Source: an uncultured Lachnospiraceae bacterium
GTDB lineage: Bacteria; Bacillota; Clostridia; Lachnospirales; Lachnospiraceae
Length of the DNA stretch: 27,035 nt
Reading direction: 5' to 3'
Assembly (NCBI GenBank): GCA_910586275.1
Contig: CAJUIM010000040.1
Span: 1 to 27,035, forward strand
The notes beneath the pieces are model-generated. The model made no database searches. It saw only the letters and a list, made by a program, of their open reading frames with translations, and had not been told where the DNA came from. Positions 8,048-16,273 of the stretch are shown one piece after another; position 1 is the stretch's first letter; each line of letters begins with the position of its first letter. Both the position numbers and the translations under genes were made by a program.

Positions 8048-8132
8048 GAAGTTTACTTTTTTATTCTATTATTTCTAATGTTCTCAGCAAAATTTATAAT
8101 CTGCCAATAGCAAAAGTTTGTCTGCAAGAATA
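8048..8132. repeat. Right (ppdK-side) copy of the island-flanking direct repeat
   Basis: 85 bp nearly identical to 56-139 (two substitutions, one indel). It ends 8 bp before the stop codon of ppdK, so it sits in the ppdK 3' untranslated region. See the left copy for interpretation. Confidence 0.85.
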
Positions 8133-8140
8133 CTTATATT

Positions 8141-10768
8141 CTATTTTCCTACATTGTTTATCGCCGCCTGTGCCGCCGCCAACCGAGCAATAGGCACCCG
8201 ATAAGGCGAGCAGGACACATATGTCAATCCAACCTTATGGCAGAATTCTACCGAAGAAGGATCACCGCCATGTTCCCCGCAGATACCTAACTTAATATCC
8301 GGTCTGGTCTTCCTGCCTTTTTCAGCCGCCATCTGCACCAGCTGTCCGACACCGTTCTGATCCAACCGTGCAAACGGGTCGGATTCATAAATCTTATTTT
8401 TATAATATTCATCCAAGAACTTCCCTGCATCATCCCTTGAGAAACCAAAGGTCATCTGTGTCAGGTCATTGGTCCCGAAGGAGAAGAACTCTGCTTCCTC
8501 TGCAATTTCATCTGCCAGAAGAGCGGCTCTCGGAATCTCAATCATGGTTCCAACATGGTATTTAATATCGGAATTCTTCTCTGCCTTTACTTTCTCGGCA
8601 GTCTCCACTACCACATCCTTCACAAATTTCAGTTCCTTTTTCTCCCCTACCAGAGGAATCATGATTTCCGGCACGATACTATAGCCCTTTTCCATGTTTA
8701 CTTCTATAGCCGCTTCCATCACTGCCCTTGTCTGCATGCGGGCAATTTCCGGATAGGTTACGGCAAGACGGCATCCGCGGTGTCCCATCATCGGGTTGAA
8801 CTCATGGAGAGAGTCGCAGATTTCCTGCACTTCCTCTGCCGTCATCATCATTTTCACGGCCAGATCATCAATATCATCCTGTTCCGTAGGCACAAACTCA
8901 TGCAGCGGGGGATCCAAGAAACGGATTGTGACCGGCCTGCCCTCCATAGCCTCGTACAATCCCTTGAAGTCGCCTTTCTGATAAGGTATCAGGTCATTCA
9001 GGGCTTTTTCCCTCTCCTGAACAGTCCTTGCCAAAATCATCTGACGGATCTTAGGTATCCTGTCAGGTTCGAAGAACATATGCTCCGTACGGCAGAGTCC
9101 GATGCCCTCTGCACCGTATTTTACGGCATTTGCGGCATCCGCAGGCGTGTCCGCATTGGTGCGTACCTGAAGTTTACGGAAGGAATCCGCCCACTCCATA
9201 ATTCTTTCAAAATTGCCGCTGATGGAAGCTTCTTTAGTCTTAATGTCACCGTTATATATCTTTCCGGTGGATCCGTCCAATGAAATATAATCTCCTTCAT
9301 GATATACATGTCCGCCCAGCTGGAATACTTTATCTTCCTCGTTAATGGAAATATCGCCGCATCCTGATACACAGCAGGTTCCCATGCCGCGGGCAACCAC
9401 TGCCGCATGGCTGGTCATGCCGCCCCTGACTGTCAGTATGCCTTCTGCCGCATGCATGCCTTCAATGTCTTCCGGTGAAGTTTCCAAACGGACTAAGATT
9501 ACCCTTTCGCCCGACTCATGAGCCTGCTTCGCTTCTTCTGCCGAAAAATAAACTTTTCCTGCCGCCGCGCCGGGTGATGCGGGAAGAGCCTGTCCGATTA
9601 CTTCCCCGGCTTTCAGTGCCTCTGCATCAAACGTAGGATGCAGCAGCTGATCCAAGGATTTTGCCTCAATGCGTGTCACTGCCTCTTCCGGCGTGATTTT
9701 TCCTTCGTCTACCAAATCACAGGCTATCTGCAATGCAGCCTGAGCCGTCCTCTTGCCGTTCCTTGTCTGCAGAAAGAAAAGCCTGCCGTCCTCAATGGTA
9801 AATTCCATATCCTGCATATCCCGGTAATGATCTTCCAGCTTATTGGCGATCTCAATGAATTTTGCATAGCATTCCGGCAGATCCTCTTCCAACTTGGTAA
9901 TTGGCTGCGGCGTACGGATGCCTGCAACTACATCCTCACCCTGTGCATTGATGAGATACTCTCCGTATATTCCTTTTGCACCGGTCGAAGGATTCCTTGT
10001 AAATGCCACACCGGTACCTGAAGTATTCCCCATGTTGCCGAATACCATTGCCTGTACATTGACTGCCGTTCCCCAATCGCCCGGAATGTCATTCATACGG
10101 CGGTATACGATAGCCCTGTCATTATCCCAAGAACGGAATACCGCTTTTACGGCCTCCATCAGCTGTTCCTTCGGCTCCTGCGGGAAATCCGTGCCCATTT
10201 TATCTTTATAGACCTGCTTAAACTTCTCAATTACATCTTTCAGATCCTCTGCCGTCAGATCCGTATCAAACTTCACACCCTTGCTTTCTTTTATTTCATC
10301 CAAAATCCTTTCAAAATATGATTTCGGAATTTCCATTACCACATCGGAAAACATCTGGATAAACCTGCGGTAAGAGTCATAAGCAAACCTAGGATTGCCT
10401 GTCTTTTTCGCAAATCCCTCCACAGCCACATCGGTCAGCCCCAAGTTGAGAATGGTATCCATCATTCCCGGCATGGAAGCCCTTGCACCGGAACGCACCG
10501 ACACCAAAAGCGGATTCTCCGTATCGCCAAACTTTTTGCCCTGCTTCTTCTCTAAGCCTTCCAAAGCTTCAAAAATCTGCCCTCTGATTTCTTCCGAAAT
10601 TGTTTTTCCCTGATTGTAATAGTCCGTACATGCTTCCGTGGTTACCGTGAACCCCTGCGGTATCGGAAGCCCCAGATTCGTCATTTCGGCCAGATTTGCC
10701 CCTTTGCCGCCCAATAGGTTCCTCATGTCTGCATTGCCTTCTTCAAATAAATATACCCATTTTGCCAT
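8141..10768 (-). CDS. ppdK: Pyruvate, phosphate dikinase
   Basis: 875 aa, the full length of the bacterial enzyme (about 874). It interconverts pyruvate + ATP + Pi and PEP + AMP + PPi in the cytoplasm, and in clostridia serves PPi-linked glycolysis or gluconeogenesis. The N-terminal ATP-grasp half starts with GGKGANLAEM (20-29) and contains SVRSGARASMPGMMDT (90-105). The central phospho-histidine domain has GGMTSHAAVVARG with catalytic H454 and regulatory T452. The C-terminal TIM barrel binds PEP/pyruvate, with GLCRTEHMF and the catalytic cysteine C830 in GICGEHGGDP. GGAGAGGG just upstream of the ATG is a strong ribosome binding site. It has its own promoter and its 3' end borders the accessory island. 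Confidence 0.98.
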   Translation of the reverse strand: MAKWVYLFEEGNADMRNLLGGKGANLAEMTNLGLPIPQGFTVTTEACTDYYNQGKTISEEIRGQIFEALEGLEKKQGKKFGDTENPLLVSVRSGARASMPGMMDTILNLGLTDVAVEGFAKKTGNPRFAYDSYRRFIQMFSDVVMEIPKSYFERILDEIKESKGVKFDTDLTAEDLKDVIEKFKQVYKDKMGTDFPQEPKEQLMEAVKAVFRSWDNDRAIVYRRMNDIPGDWGTAVNVQAMVFGNMGNTSGTGVAFTRNPSTGAKGIYGEYLINAQGEDVVAGIRTPQPITKLEEDLPECYAKFIEIANKLEDHYRDMQDMEFTIEDGRLFFLQTRNGKRTAQAALQIACDLVDEGKITPEEAVTRIEAKSLDQLLHPTFDAEALKAGEVIGQALPASPGAAAGKVYFSAEEAKQAHESGERVILVRLETSPEDIEGMHAAEGILTVRGGMTSHAAVVARGMGTCCVSGCGDISINEEDKVFQLGGHVYHEGDYISLDGSTGKIYNGDIKTKEASISGNFERIMEWADSFRKLQVRTNADTPADAANAVKYGAEGIGLCRTEHMFFEPDRIPKIRQMILARTVQEREKALNDLIPYQKGDFKGLYEAMEGRPVTIRFLDPPLHEFVPTEQDDIDDLAVKMMMTAEEVQEICDSLHEFNPMMGHRGCRLAVTYPEIARMQTRAVMEAAIEVNMEKGYSIVPEIMIPLVGEKKELKFVKDVVVETAEKVKAEKNSDIKYHVGTMIEIPRAALLADEIAEEAEFFSFGTNDLTQMTFGFSRDDAGKFLDEYYKNKIYESDPFARLDQNGVGQLVQMAAEKGRKTRPDIKLGICGEHGGDPSSVEFCHKVGLTYVSCSPYRVPIARLAAAQAAINNVGK

Positions 10769-10811
10769 GCTTTTCCCTCTCCTTAAATAAGAATTACTAA
10801 CATTTTACAAT

Positions 10812-10820
10812 ATTATAACA
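10812..10820 (-). promoter_or_regulatory. Extended -10 promoter of ppdK
   Basis: The minus strand reads TGTTATAAT, an extended -10 (TGn plus perfect TATAAT), 44 bp upstream of the ppdK ATG in a 57-bp gap. There is no good -35 box, as is common with extended -10 promoters. Confidence 0.7.
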
Positions 10821-10825
10821 CACTT

Positions 10826-11971
10826 TCATGCCGTATACCACTCACTTAATAATTCTATTTTCCCCCCTTCCATGGGCACACGGTAAAAGTAATCATTATT
10901 CCCTGTCTTTTCGTCCGTTTCGGCAATGGCTTCATAATAAAGGTAACCGTCTCCCGGGATAAAATATAAAATGCCCCAGTATTCCCCTTCCTTCATATGG
11001 GCAATTGTCCTCTTTGCCCCATCCTTCATGGATATTTCCACAATTTCTCCCGCCATTGCGGTGTAAAGTTTTCCGTCCTGCACCAAAAAAGAATAATTGG
11101 CGGAACCGGTAAACTCCACTGGCAGTTCTCCCTGCTTTTCTCCCGTATTTCCGTCCCGTATTTCCATCCGGTACAAATAGGTGCGGTAATCATATCCGTC
11201 GGGCTTATAAGCCAATGTAAAACAGTACAGCTTCCCTTCCGCGTAAACCGCATTTTCTATATAGCCCTCTTCATCCACTGCGGCAAAGGAAACCAGAATC
11301 TGGTCCGTATCCTTTTCCACACAGACACGCCCCAGTATATTTTCTTCCTTTTCCCTGTCAATGCCCCTATAGTAGAGATAAGTGCCATCATAGCCCAATA
11401 TGCTTTCTATGCGGTCTGTAGATATCTTACCGCGCTGCTTTGTGCCGATGTCCACCCATGCATACTTCATACAATGATTCTCATCATAGGAGTAACCGTA
11501 AAACAATTTGTCTCCTATCACTTTCTCATATCCTGCCCCGGCCAGAAAAACATCGTCAGCCAACACTTCCTCATTGCTCCCGTCCATATCGCTCCGCTTT
11601 ATTTCCGCCAGTTCATCCGTCAGGCTGTCGTATGCCTCCTGCACCTTCTCCACATAGTAAATCTTTTCCTCCCATATAGTAAAAACATTGCTTTGCAAAG
11701 GAATCTCTTCGCCGTAAAACCCATGTGCGCCGCAATATACTTTTCCGTTATAGGAACATATATTGGTAAAATTCCTGACAGGGTAGGCGGTTTCCGTTTC
11801 CGCTGCCTGACCTGCCGGCCCACTCCCTTCTTCCTGCGCCTGAGGGGTTCCCTTCTGCCTTCCCATCTGGTTCATCCCTACCGATATCGCTACCCCAAAT
11901 GCCAGAAGCAAGGCTGCCGCCGCTATCATGGCTATCCTATTCCTGTCAGCCTCTTTTCTGTTTTTATCCAT
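10826..11971 (-). CDS. Membrane-anchored DUF5050-like protein, function unknown
   Basis: 381 aa from the second ATG (11971), which has AGGAG upstream; an in-frame ATG at 11998 would add nine residues. A charged N-terminus is followed by one hydrophobic segment (about residues 12-33) and a Gln/Ala/Glu-rich linker. The large outer domain has repeated aromatic-rich strands: CSYNGKVYCGAHG, WEEKIYYVEKV, DKLFYGYSYDE, GTYLYYRGID, GKLYCFTLA, GDGYLYYEAI. Such text is typical of a beta-propeller-like DUF5050 domain exposed on the cell surface. It has no catalytic motif I can recognise. It sits between an epimerase and ppdK and may be co-transcribed with the former (63-bp gap). Family naming is tentative. 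Confidence 0.6.
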   Translation of the reverse strand: MDKNRKEADRNRIAMIAAAALLLAFGVAISVGMNQMGRQKGTPQAQEEGSGPAGQAAETETAYPVRNFTNICSYNGKVYCGAHGFYGEEIPLQSNVFTIWEEKIYYVEKVQEAYDSLTDELAEIKRSDMDGSNEEVLADDVFLAGAGYEKVIGDKLFYGYSYDENHCMKYAWVDIGTKQRGKISTDRIESILGYDGTYLYYRGIDREKEENILGRVCVEKDTDQILVSFAAVDEEGYIENAVYAEGKLYCFTLAYKPDGYDYRTYLYRMEIRDGNTGEKQGELPVEFTGSANYSFLVQDGKLYTAMAGEIVEISMKDGAKRTIAHMKEGEYWGILYFIPGDGYLYYEAIAETDEKTGNNDYFYRVPMEGGKIELLSEWYTA

Positions 11972-12034
11972 TCCTGCCCGTTCTCCTTCCGGCCTCATAG
12001 ATGCATGTTCCCGGAACTTTGCCGGTCTTTGCCG

Positions 12035-12916
12035 CTACTGCAGCGTCTCAATGACATATTCTGCCGCAAAGTGTTTTTTCGGCGGCACTTCATTTCCCCA
12101 TTTCCGCTCTTCCAGCGTCCCTTCAAATTCCACATGGTCGCATAATCCGTACCAAGGCTCTATGCAGACAAAGGGCGCACGAATGCCCGCCGGTGCCCAT
12201 ACAGCCACCACCGGTGTCTGGAAAGAAACTTTTATGTACGGTTTTTTATCCGGCGTCAGCAGCGAGATTTCCTGAACCTGCCGGTCTTCCATCACCATGG
12301 CATCCCTTTCGAAAAGTTCTTCCCGAATCGCAAGGCATCCCTTTTCCAGTTCATGAACCACATGGTGGTCGTCTACCAACCCATCCGACCCGATTACCGT
12401 GCAGCGTATGCAGTCCTTATCCCCGAACTTCAGATAATAGTCTTCCCGCCGGTCTCCGGCAAACAGCGGACAGTTAAATGCAGGATGTCCGCCGATGGAA
12501 AAATAAGCAGGTTCCTCCGAAAGATTATCCACCCTCCAAAGCACTTTCAGTTTTTTTCCGTCCAAACGGTATCCGATCTCCAATTTAAAGTCAAAAGGAT
12601 ACATTTCCTTTGTCTCTTCATTGGCATCCAGAGAAAACCAAACCTCCGCAGCCTCATGGGAAACAAGCTTAAACTCCATATCCCTTGCAAATCCATGTTT
12701 CCTCATCGGATAGGTTTCCCCTTGGAAACGATATTTCCCTTCTTTCAGCATACCGATGAACGGGAACAGAACAGGCGATGTCTTTCCCCAATATGCCGGA
12801 TCGCCGCACCACATATACTCCGTTCCTTTTTCCACGCTGCGCAGAGACTTCAGTTCCGCGCCGTGGCTGTCAATGGATGCCGTAATTTCTCCGTTGCTGA
12901 TTTCACAAATTGCCAT
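12035..12916 (-). CDS. Aldose 1-epimerase family protein (GalM/LacX-like)
   Basis: 293 aa, the usual length for this beta-sandwich family, which interconverts alpha and beta anomers of sugars in the cytoplasm. Visible motifs are DSHGAELKSL near the N-terminus, YWGKTSPVLFPFIG, KHGFARD with H74, GGHPAFNCP with H144 (the two candidate catalytic histidines), and CIEPWYG toward the C-terminus, which should carry the catalytic Glu. The substrate is unknown; LacX-type members are not restricted to galactose. AGGAGAAAAGGT precedes the ATG. It lies 48 bp after the HdeD-like gene and probably shares its promoter. Confidence 0.88.
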   Translation of the reverse strand: MAICEISNGEITASIDSHGAELKSLRSVEKGTEYMWCGDPAYWGKTSPVLFPFIGMLKEGKYRFQGETYPMRKHGFARDMEFKLVSHEAAEVWFSLDANEETKEMYPFDFKLEIGYRLDGKKLKVLWRVDNLSEEPAYFSIGGHPAFNCPLFAGDRREDYYLKFGDKDCIRCTVIGSDGLVDDHHVVHELEKGCLAIREELFERDAMVMEDRQVQEISLLTPDKKPYIKVSFQTPVVAVWAPAGIRAPFVCIEPWYGLCDHVEFEGTLEERKWGNEVPPKKHFAAEYVIETLQ

Positions 12917-12964
12917 ACCTTTTCTCCTTCTGTCTCAGTTTTCCCTTCCGGGCAGTGAACCCCT

Positions 12965-13573
12965 CTACTTCTTATCAGGTACCTCCACCGCTTCTACCTC
13001 CAAAGCTTCCATGGTTTCCGCCACGGCTCTGACGGTTTTCGATACACGGGAGATAATCCATATATCGGAAATCCCGTCATAGATAAGCATTACCCCGATC
13101 AGCACAATCATCGTGTTCACTGCCTCGAACGGATTATATATAAGCAGTGCGCCAAAGCCTATCGTTACGATACCAAGCAGCAGCGCCACCCACCACTTAT
13201 CGTATTTCTCCTTGTACAGTTCCGCTGCCTGCAGCACGTTATGCCCTCCGTGCACCGCAATAATTGCCCCGATTACCACCGGAATAATGCGCATAAGCAC
13301 ACTAGGGTCAAAGATAATCCATCCGCCCAGTACCAGCAGCACAATTCCTGCCAGCATATTGATTTGGGACAGAAGCGACCCATCCTTTCTGACAAAGAAT
13401 GTAATCAGATTTGCCGCGCCTGTCAAAGCCAGCACACATCCAAACCCGATACACACCAACTTGGAAGAAATATCCGGCCACACCACAAGGGTAATCCCGA
13501 ACAGCACGCACAGCACGGCTGATATCAGATAATTGGCTCTCAAGGATTTAAAAAAACGATACATTCCGCTCAC
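12965..13573 (-). CDS. HdeD/DUF308 family membrane protein
   Basis: 202 aa with six hydrophobic segments in three pairs (for example LISAVLCVLFGITLVVWP, GCVLALTGAANLITFFV, MLAGIVLLVLGGWIIF, IIPVVIGAIIAVHGG, WVALLLGIVTIGFGALLI, MIVLIGVMLIYDGISDIW). This is the layout of DUF308 proteins such as HdeD. A short acidic tail (EALEVEAVEVPDKK) is probably cytoplasmic. HdeD is linked to acid resistance in enterobacteria; in firmicutes the role is unknown. AAGGAGTGAGCGG gives a good ribosome binding site, and a strong promoter lies just upstream. Confidence 0.85.
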   Translation of the reverse strand: MSGMYRFFKSLRANYLISAVLCVLFGITLVVWPDISSKLVCIGFGCVLALTGAANLITFFVRKDGSLLSQINMLAGIVLLVLGGWIIFDPSVLMRIIPVVIGAIIAVHGGHNVLQAAELYKEKYDKWWVALLLGIVTIGFGALLIYNPFEAVNTMIVLIGVMLIYDGISDIWIISRVSKTVRAVAETMEALEVEAVEVPDKK

Positions 13574-13603
13574 TCCTTACTAATTATAAAAAAACTTAAG
13601 CCA

Positions 13604-13631
13604 ATTATACCATAAAACGGAAAGTTTTCAA
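13604..13631 (-). promoter_or_regulatory. SigmaA-type promoter of the HdeD-epimerase unit
   Basis: On the minus strand, TTGAAA (13626-13631), a 16-bp spacer and TATAAT (13604-13609) preceded by TGG, an extended -10. It lies about 30 bp upstream of the start codon and is the best vegetative promoter in this part of the window. Confidence 0.8.
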
Positions 13632-13649
13632 TATTTATATCGTAAACTC

Positions 13650-13675
13650 CACGGAAATCAATTTTCGATTCCGTG
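13650..13675. promoter_or_regulatory. Inverted repeat upstream of the HdeD promoter, possible operator
   Basis: CACGGAA (13650-13656) is inverted as TTCCGTG (13669-13675), with the arms partly extended by ATC/GAT. It lies about 20 bp upstream of the -35 box and has no T tail, so it is more likely a protein-binding site than a terminator. The binding protein is unknown. Confidence 0.35.
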
Positions 13676-13750
13676 TTTGGACAGCTGCTTAAGCCAAAAA
13701 AGAGAAACCCCCCATATCAGTTCTGCCGCAGCTAAAACTGTTTCATTTTA

Positions 13751-13803
13751 AAAGACCCCTTGCCCCCGGCTTCATTTCATGCTGCCGGCGGCAAAAGGTC
13801 TTT
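13751..13803 (-). terminator. Rho-independent terminator after the response regulator
   Basis: On the minus strand, AAAGACCTTTTGCC-GCCGGC pairs with GCCGG-GGGCAAGGGGTCTTT as a long stem with minor bulges around an AGCATGAAATGAA loop, followed by TTTAAAA. It begins 14 bases after the gene's stop and closes the sigma/anti-sigma/regulator unit. Confidence 0.85.
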
Positions 13804-13817
13804 CACGCGTCCTTTCC

Positions 13818-14498
13818 TTACCCCACCTTATATCCGGTTCCCCATACAACTTTCAGATAATGCGGCTCCTTCGGGTTTCTTTCGATTTTTTCCCTGATAT
13901 GTCTGATATGTACAGCAATCGTATTGTCTGCCCCGATTGCCTGCATGTTCCAGATAGACTCATAAATCTGACCGATGGAAAGCACCTTCCCCCGTTCTTT
14001 TACCAACAGTCTCAGAATTTTATATTCAATCGGGGTCAGGCTGACCTCTTTCCCCGCTACCGTCACTTTCCGCAGCACATCGTCAATCACCAGTTCATCC
14101 ACCCGGTATATGCGGTCAATGTTATCCCGCATATTGGCCAGCTGAGTATAGCGCCTGAACTGACAATTGATTCTGGCCATAAACTCCAACGGATGGTAAG
14201 GATTGATGACATAATCATCCGCCCCGGCATTGAGTGCCGCTATTTTCATCCGCTCCGTATCATTTGCCGACAGCACGATAATCGGCATTTTGTCCGCTTT
14301 CCGTATTTCTTTTAAATGTTCCACCCCATCGTTTTTCGGGAAGTCTATATCCATGACCACCAGATGGACATCCTTTTCCCCGACCCTTGCCACTACGTCC
14401 TTCAGTTCCTTTGCCACCAGAACCTGATACCCATCCTGTGCCAGAAAAATTTTCAGCACCTTGGTTTCATTCTGGTTGTAAATCAGTACATTTTTCAT
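13818..14498 (-). CDS. OmpR/PhoB-family response regulator with degenerate receiver
   Basis: 226 aa. The C-terminal ~100 residues are a normal winged-helix DNA-binding domain (VSLTPIEYKILRLLVKERGKV, then DNTIAVHIRHIREKIE and VWGTGYKVG). The receiver keeps the phospho-site position D50 (VVMDIDFP) and S77. Its N-terminal acidic pocket is NQNE (8-11) in place of the usual DDE, and the conserved lysine is N99 in VINPYHP. Without the metal-binding acids and lysine it probably does not work by ordinary phosphorylation. No histidine kinase gene is adjacent. It lies 49 bp after the anti-sigma gene, with GAGGAGG as ribosome binding site, so it may form one unit with the sigma factor. Targets are unknown. 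Confidence 0.9.
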   Translation of the reverse strand: MKNVLIYNQNETKVLKIFLAQDGYQVLVAKELKDVVARVGEKDVHLVVMDIDFPKNDGVEHLKEIRKADKMPIIVLSANDTERMKIAALNAGADDYVINPYHPLEFMARINCQFRRYTQLANMRDNIDRIYRVDELVIDDVLRKVTVAGKEVSLTPIEYKILRLLVKERGKVLSIGQIYESIWNMQAIGADNTIAVHIRHIREKIERNPKEPHYLKVVWGTGYKVG

Positions 14499-14547
14499 TT
14501 TGGTTTCCTCCTCTCAAAAAACCCACGGTCCTTCCGCCGTTATCTCC

Positions 14548-15723
14548 CTACTCATATATACTCAAATCGATACTGTCCATAATCCTCTTGGCATCCGCCT
14601 CCGTATAACCAAGAAAATCAATAAATGCTTCATAACTCCCTACCGTTATTGCCGCATGTATCTGCAGTTCCCCTTCTCCTTCCCCCTTTGCCGAATCTAC
14701 CAACGTGTAAGTATACCCCTGCGAAGTAGTGTAACTCCGTTCATTGCATACGCCTCCCGGAAATACCTTGGTCGATGTATGCCCCTCTGTATCGGCATAA
14801 TCCGTGCGTTCCAGCCAAAGCACCTTGCCGTCCAGATCATATCGCACCATAGCCCAGTCCCCGCAGACCATAATTTCGGTAGATGCAATAGGATGCCCTA
14901 TACTTATAGACGGCTGCGGAAAGATAATATCTTCATTTTTCTCAAATTCTTCCCATGAATCATAATTTTTTACCGGTATCGCTTCCACGGAACACAGATC
15001 ATCTTCCAAACATTCCTGCGTTTCTGCCGTTTTCTGCCATTCCGTCTCTTTTTCGGCAGTTTCCGTTTCCTCCGCCGTTCCTGCTAAAGCCTCCGGCATT
15101 CCCCCTTCTGCCGATTCCGTACCGGCCGCCTTCCCTTCTTCCGTCGCCCCCATGCCGGACATCCATTCTTCCTCCGATGTCCCGGCATCGGAGGCTTTCC
15201 CTTTTTTCAGAGTCTCCGTACCGGAGTCCCTTCCTTCCGCCTCCAACCCCGCATCGCCGTACTGTATGTCTTTGACCAGCGTAGCTTCCTCCATGCCGGC
15301 CGTCTCAGACACCTTCCCTGCATGGATTCCTTCCTCCGGCATAGCCGCCGCAGGGCACGCCGCGCCGGCAGATACTTCCGCCTCCCCCAGTGCCAGGCCC
15401 ACCTCTTCTCCTGTCACATAAACCGTACTGCCTTCTGCCTCGTTTCTGGCCATGGTAGCCGCGTCTCCCGATTCAAACCCCCATTCACTCACCCTTATTA
15501 CATTCCCGATATACTCCGCCGCCTTTACCGTACCGAAGCCGCATAAAAAAATAACACATACTGCGGAAAATGTAGTCGCTGTCATCCGCTGTACTTTCTT
15601 TCTCATCCGCTTTCTATGCCTGCCCTCATCCATAACGGAAAGAGCATCAATATGGATTTCTTTCATGCCCAGCGTATCCATATCCTGTACGGCCGATTGA
15701 TATTCACTTCTAAAATCATTCAT
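14548..15723 (-). CDS. Membrane-bound anti-sigma factor, DUF4367-like C-terminus
   Basis: 391 aa. Residues 1-47 are cytoplasmic and should bind the sigma factor. One membrane segment follows at about 49-66 (TATTFSAVCVIFLCGFGT). Residues about 100-260 are a low-complexity Glu/Ala/Gly/Thr-rich linker, and the last ~115 residues resemble the extracellular DUF4367 domain (SISIGHPIASTEIMV, WLERTDY, then LLGYTE-like text, here FLGYTEADAKRIMDSI). Its ATG lies inside the last codons of the sigma gene (8-bp overlap), with AGGAGG positioned within that gene, so the two are translationally coupled. It presumably holds the sigma factor inactive until an envelope signal arrives. No zinc-finger (ZAS) motif is seen at the N-terminus. 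Confidence 0.82.
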   Translation of the reverse strand: MNDFRSEYQSAVQDMDTLGMKEIHIDALSVMDEGRHRKRMRKKVQRMTATTFSAVCVIFLCGFGTVKAAEYIGNVIRVSEWGFESGDAATMARNEAEGSTVYVTGEEVGLALGEAEVSAGAACPAAAMPEEGIHAGKVSETAGMEEATLVKDIQYGDAGLEAEGRDSGTETLKKGKASDAGTSEEEWMSGMGATEEGKAAGTESAEGGMPEALAGTAEETETAEKETEWQKTAETQECLEDDLCSVEAIPVKNYDSWEEFEKNEDIIFPQPSISIGHPIASTEIMVCGDWAMVRYDLDGKVLWLERTDYADTEGHTSTKVFPGGVCNERSYTTSQGYTYTLVDSAKGEGEGELQIHAAITVGSYEAFIDFLGYTEADAKRIMDSIDLSIYE

Positions 15724-16273
15724 ACTGATACTCCTCCTTTAAGTTTTTCCTTAACATCTCCCGTCCCCTAGTCAGTTGGGAAGTCACTGTGGATTCCTTA
15801 CGTTCCGTAGCCTCGGCGATTTCCCTGACGCTCATCTGCTGATAATAAAACAAATGGATTACTTCCCTATATTTTCTCGGCAGCTTCACCACCGCCTCCA
15901 TAATCTCCCGGCTCTGTTCTTTCTGCAAAACACTTTTTTCCATGCTGCCCGAATATGATTTCTCTGCCAATTTCCCCTCCGGCATATCCTCCCTATGACG
16001 ATACCATGCAGAACGCCATATTTTCCGACAGCCGTTCAGAGTCACCTTTATCAGCCATGCTCTCTCATGCTCTGCCGATTCAAACTCTTTCCTTCCCTTA
16101 ATATACTGATAAAATGTCTCCTGCACTACATCTTCTGCGTCCTGATTATTCCTTAGCTGCAAAAATGCAATCCTGTAAAGCATATCACTGTACAAATCTA
16201 TTTTCCGCTGCAGCATCTCCATTTCATAGGACCCGGTAATCTCCTCCTGTGCCCTTCTGTTTTTCTTTTCCAT
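15716..16273 (-). CDS. ECF-type RNA polymerase sigma-70 factor
   Basis: 185 aa, normal for an extracytoplasmic-function sigma factor. Region 2 shows YRIAFLQLRNNQDAEDVVQETF (the -10 recognising part), and region 4 shows LPRKYREVIHLFYYQQMSVREIAEA followed by KESTVTSQLTRGREML, the helix-turn-helix for the -35 element. The start at 16273 has only a weak ribosome binding site; translation could begin at a later Met (residues 17 or 19). It is followed by its overlapping anti-sigma gene. A promoter of ECF type about 375 bp upstream suggests autoregulation. Confidence 0.93.
   Translation of the reverse strand: MEKKNRRAQEEITGSYEMEMLQRKIDLYSDMLYRIAFLQLRNNQDAEDVVQETFYQYIKGRKEFESAEHERAWLIKVTLNGCRKIWRSAWYRHREDMPEGKLAEKSYSGSMEKSVLQKEQSREIMEAVVKLPRKYREVIHLFYYQQMSVREIAEATERKESTVTSQLTRGREMLRKNLKEEYQYE

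Noticed and set aside
7847..8110. Plus-strand frame of 87 codons in the transposon end
   Set aside because: It overlaps the repeat array, hairpin and direct repeat. Its sequence is explained by those elements.
8555..9283. 242-codon plus-strand frame inside ppdK
   Set aside because: Antisense to the catalytic part of an undoubted pyruvate phosphate dikinase; its composition is typical of a shadow frame.
10997..12145. Long plus-strand open frame (382 codons) opposite the DUF5050-like gene
   Set aside because: It lies antisense to a gene with clear membrane anchor, ribosome binding site and repeat pattern, and continues into the antisense of the epimerase. Its translation is Cys/His/Phe/Pro-rich with no domain.
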